From assembly GCA_964425645.1 (NCBI GenBank), contig CAYRNC010000001.1:5459-69458 (forward strand): 64,000 nt of DNA, given 5' to 3'. The DNA is from CAYRNC01 sp964425645. GTDB taxonomy: Bacteria > Bacillota > Clostridia > Peptostreptococcales > Anaerovoracaceae. The notes under the pieces were generated by a model. The model worked only from the letters and a program-made list of their open reading frames with translations. It made no database searches and had not been told where the DNA came from. The position numbers and the translations under genes were made by a program. Shown in pieces: positions 62,408 through 64,000 of this stretch (position 1 is the stretch's first letter; every line of letters starts with the position of its first letter).

Positions 62408-62462
62408 CATTTTTGTTGAAAGAGACGTCGTTGCCGTCCCTTTCGTATTCATTTATTATATA

Positions 62463-63737
62463 TTATATGTTTTTTAGCGCTTTGTCAAAGTCTTCTGTAA
62501 TATCGTCTATATCTTCTATGCCTACTGACACACGTATCATTTCAGGATATATGCCGCATTCAATCTGTTTTTCCTTCGTCAATTGGCGATGGGTGGTGCT
62601 TGCCGGATGAAGTATGCTTGTCCGCAGGTCCCCTAAATGAGTAACCATGGAGACCATGTTAAGATGTTTTGCCAATTCTTTACCTGCTTCGGCTCCCCCT
62701 TTGATACCAAAAGAAAGAATACCGCTTTGTCCGTTCGGCAGATATTTTTTTGCCAGTCTGTATCCGGGATCGTCAGGAAGCCCGGGATAGCGTACCCAGT
62801 CAACCATAGGGTGGTCTGAAAGAAACAGGGCAAGAGACAAGGCATTGCTGCTGTGGCGTTCCATACGAAGATGAAGCGTTTCCAGACCCATATGAAACAG
62901 GAAAGAGTTGAAAGGGCTTGGCGTGCAGCCGTAATCTCTTATGAGCTGCGCGCGGGCTTTTACAATATAGGCGCTGTCTTTGAAGGTTTCGGCGTATCGG
63001 AGGCCGTGATAGCTGGGATCGGGTTCCACCAACCCCGGAAACTTACCGTTTGTCCAGTTGTAATTTCCTCCGTCTATAAGTATGCCTCCCACGCCGGCGG
63101 CATGTCCGTCGATGTACTTTGTGGCAGAGTGGATAATTATGTTGGCGCCATGCAAAAAAGGTCTGCAAAGATATGGTGTAGCCAGTGTATTGTCAACGAT
63201 AAAGGGTATATCCAGTTCTTTGGCCACGCAAGAAAATTTCTCAAAATCAAGGACATTTAGAATGGGATTTGCAAGAGTTTCACCAAACAGCGCTTTTGTG
63301 CCCGGCTTTGCGGCCTTAATAAACTGCTCACGGTCGGCATCCGGGTCTATGAAAGTAAAGTCTATTCCCATCTTTCGCAAGGATACGTTAAATAGGTTAA
63401 AGGTGCCCCCATATATTTTCGAGGAACAAATGACATGGTCTCCTGCGCTGCAAATGTTAGCGATGGAGAAAAAGCTGGCGCTTTGACCCGAAGAAAGAGA
63501 TAAGGCTCCTATTCCGCCTTCCAAAAGAGCCATCTTATTTTCAAAATGGTTTGATGTGGGGTTTCCTAATCTGGTATAGAATGATCCAAAGGATTTCAGG
63601 TCGAATAAGTCCGCCATATCATCAGGGTCGTCGTAGGCGAATGTAGTGCTTTGTACTATTGGTATCACGCGTGGCTCACCCGATTTCGGTCTGTAAGACC
63701 CTTGAACGCATTTAGTGTTGAATCTGTATTTATTCAT
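62463..63737 (-). CDS. metY: O-acetylhomoserine aminocarboxypropyltransferase (MetY)
   Basis: PLP enzyme joining O-acetylhomoserine with sulfide to give homocysteine. 424 residues, the length of MetY rather than of cystathionine synthases. Motifs: FNTKCVQGSYRPKSGEPRV, YTRLGNPT, SSGQSA, and the PLP-Lys in IHSATKYIDGHA. The start is ATG 63737, with AGGAGGA 8 bases upstream; ATG 63742 is out of frame and stops immediately. It has its own promoter with a direct repeat at the transcription start. Confidence 0.93.
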   Translation of the reverse strand: MNKYRFNTKCVQGSYRPKSGEPRVIPIVQSTTFAYDDPDDMADLFDLKSFGSFYTRLGNPTSNHFENKMALLEGGIGALSLSSGQSASFFSIANICSAGDHVICSSKIYGGTFNLFNVSLRKMGIDFTFIDPDADREQFIKAAKPGTKALFGETLANPILNVLDFEKFSCVAKELDIPFIVDNTLATPYLCRPFLHGANIIIHSATKYIDGHAAGVGGILIDGGNYNWTNGKFPGLVEPDPSYHGLRYAETFKDSAYIVKARAQLIRDYGCTPSPFNSFLFHMGLETLHLRMERHSSNALSLALFLSDHPMVDWVRYPGLPDDPGYRLAKKYLPNGQSGILSFGIKGGAEAGKELAKHLNMVSMVTHLGDLRTSILHPASTTHRQLTKEKQIECGIYPEMIRVSVGIEDIDDITEDFDKALKNI

Positions 63738-63756
63738 ATCATTGTCCTCCTGGGGG

Positions 63757-63780
63757 TAGTGTGACATTGCATAGTGTGAC
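63757..63780 (-). repeat. Direct repeat, probable operator of metY
   Basis: The 9-mer TAGTGTGAC occurs at 63757-63765 and 63772-63780, a 15-base period on the plus strand. It lies between the metY promoter and its ribosome binding site, over the predicted transcription start. Confidence 0.6.
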
Positions 63781-63781
63781 G

Positions 63782-63810
63782 TTTATGAGATATTGTACCA
63801 CAATTGTCAA
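63782..63810 (-). promoter_or_regulatory. Sigma-A promoter of metY
   Basis: Minus strand TTGACA (63810-63805), 17-base spacer, CATAAA (63787-63782). Predicted start near 63775, inside the direct repeat. Confidence 0.55.
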
Positions 63811-63841
63811 AAGAGCACATCACTATTTTCACTGTTTGCGC

Positions 63842-63870
63842 TTGATTATGGAGGGTACATTGAATATAAT
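63842..63870 (+). promoter_or_regulatory. Sigma-A promoter of the nifU-like gene
   Basis: TTGATT (63842-63847), 17-base spacer, TATAAT (63865-63870), 20 bases before the ATG. Confidence 0.6.
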
Positions 63871-63889
63871 TGATATTGGAGGTATCAAA

Positions 63890-64000
63890 ATGAAAGAATC
63901 TTTACATGTCGAAGCTGAAATGAAAATAAAGGATGTTTTGGAGAACAAGGTGAATCCTCTTTTGGCCTCCCATCACGGTGGGGCGACGCTTGCAGGATAT
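63890..64000 (+). CDS. NifU C-terminal domain-like protein (5' part)
   Basis: 37 codons before the window ends. The segment VLENKVNPLLASHHGGATLAG resembles the start of a NifU/Nfu scaffold domain (VLxxxVxPxLxxHGGxxxL). The expected CxxC iron-binding motif would lie beyond the edge. TTGGAGGT precedes the ATG by 7 bases. Confidence 0.65.
   Translation, partial: MKESLHVEAEMKIKDVLENKVNPLLASHHGGATLAGY

Noticed and set aside
1..64000. CRISPR arrays, insertion sequences, prophage, tRNA or rRNA genes
   Set aside because: No regularly spaced repeats, transposase motifs, phage structural genes or tRNA cloverleaf were recognised on either strand.

Overview
The window is about 64 kb of a spore-forming anaerobic member of the Bacillota, most likely class Clostridia. 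The evidence is a set of endospore genes (spoVS, spoIIM, ylmC/ymxH-type, sigK, spoIIAA-spoIIAB-sigF, spoVAC-spoVAD-spoVAEb), Gram-positive regulatory RNAs (a valine T-box, a TPP riboswitch), Shine-Dalgarno sites close to AGGAGG, and Firmicute gene neighbourhoods (nudF-spoIIM-xerD, mreBCD-PBP2-minD-rodA, nifS-thiI, comEC-holA). The sequence is a draft: four runs of N lie inside rplS, rbgA, cmk and sigK. I saw no tRNA, rRNA, CRISPR array, insertion sequence or prophage.

Layout. 1-2150: end of a urease operon (ureB, ureC). 2214-4258, minus strand: a metallophosphoesterase and a YprB-like nuclease. 4490-8479: spoVS, an orphan prepilin peptidase, proB-proC-nudF, and convergent spoIIM. 8631-11781: a XerD-like protein without the catalytic tyrosine, rplS, rbgA, rnhB. 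11801-18557: valine T-box, valS, folC, a diacylglycerol kinase family protein, a GNAT protein, a YkvI-like membrane protein. 18610-20810: a two-gene AmmeMemoRadiSam module. 20796-22579, minus strand: a second metallophosphoesterase and a DUF4474 protein. 22915-29865: a seven-gene operon matching the flavin-based extracellular electron transfer (FLEET) locus of Listeria. 29939-36273: ylmC/ymxH-type, nrdR, cmk, DUF1015, a class B PBP, sigK, a small DUF1540 gene, radC. 36319-43567: mreB, mreC, mreD, PBP2, a divergent MinD, rodA. 43707-49769: RNase Y, a HAD phosphatase, a HerA-like DUF853 ATPase, a NifS-like cysteine desulfurase, thiI. 49855-53996: spoIIA operon, a convergent Cache-like lipoprotein, spoVA genes. 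53997-64000: class A PBP, comEC, holA, an EamA transporter, riboswitch-controlled thiT, metY, and the start of a NifU-like gene.

The most coherent accessory system is the FLEET operon. A type II NADH dehydrogenase with an extra membrane domain feeds a dedicated demethylmenaquinone pool (polyprenyl synthase plus UbiA-type prenyltransferase). EetA/EetB-type proteins, a lipoprotein with two FMN-acceptor domains, and a lipoprotein ApbE flavinyltransferase then carry electrons out of the cell. The AmmeMemoRadiSam module just upstream is a conserved system of unknown function.

A second theme is familiar proteins with altered catalytic residues: XerD-like Tyr to Phe, MinD Asp40 to Ser, DUF853 Walker B Glu to Gln, and UreC flap Cys to Val. 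These substitutions are read directly from the sequence; their consequences are inference.
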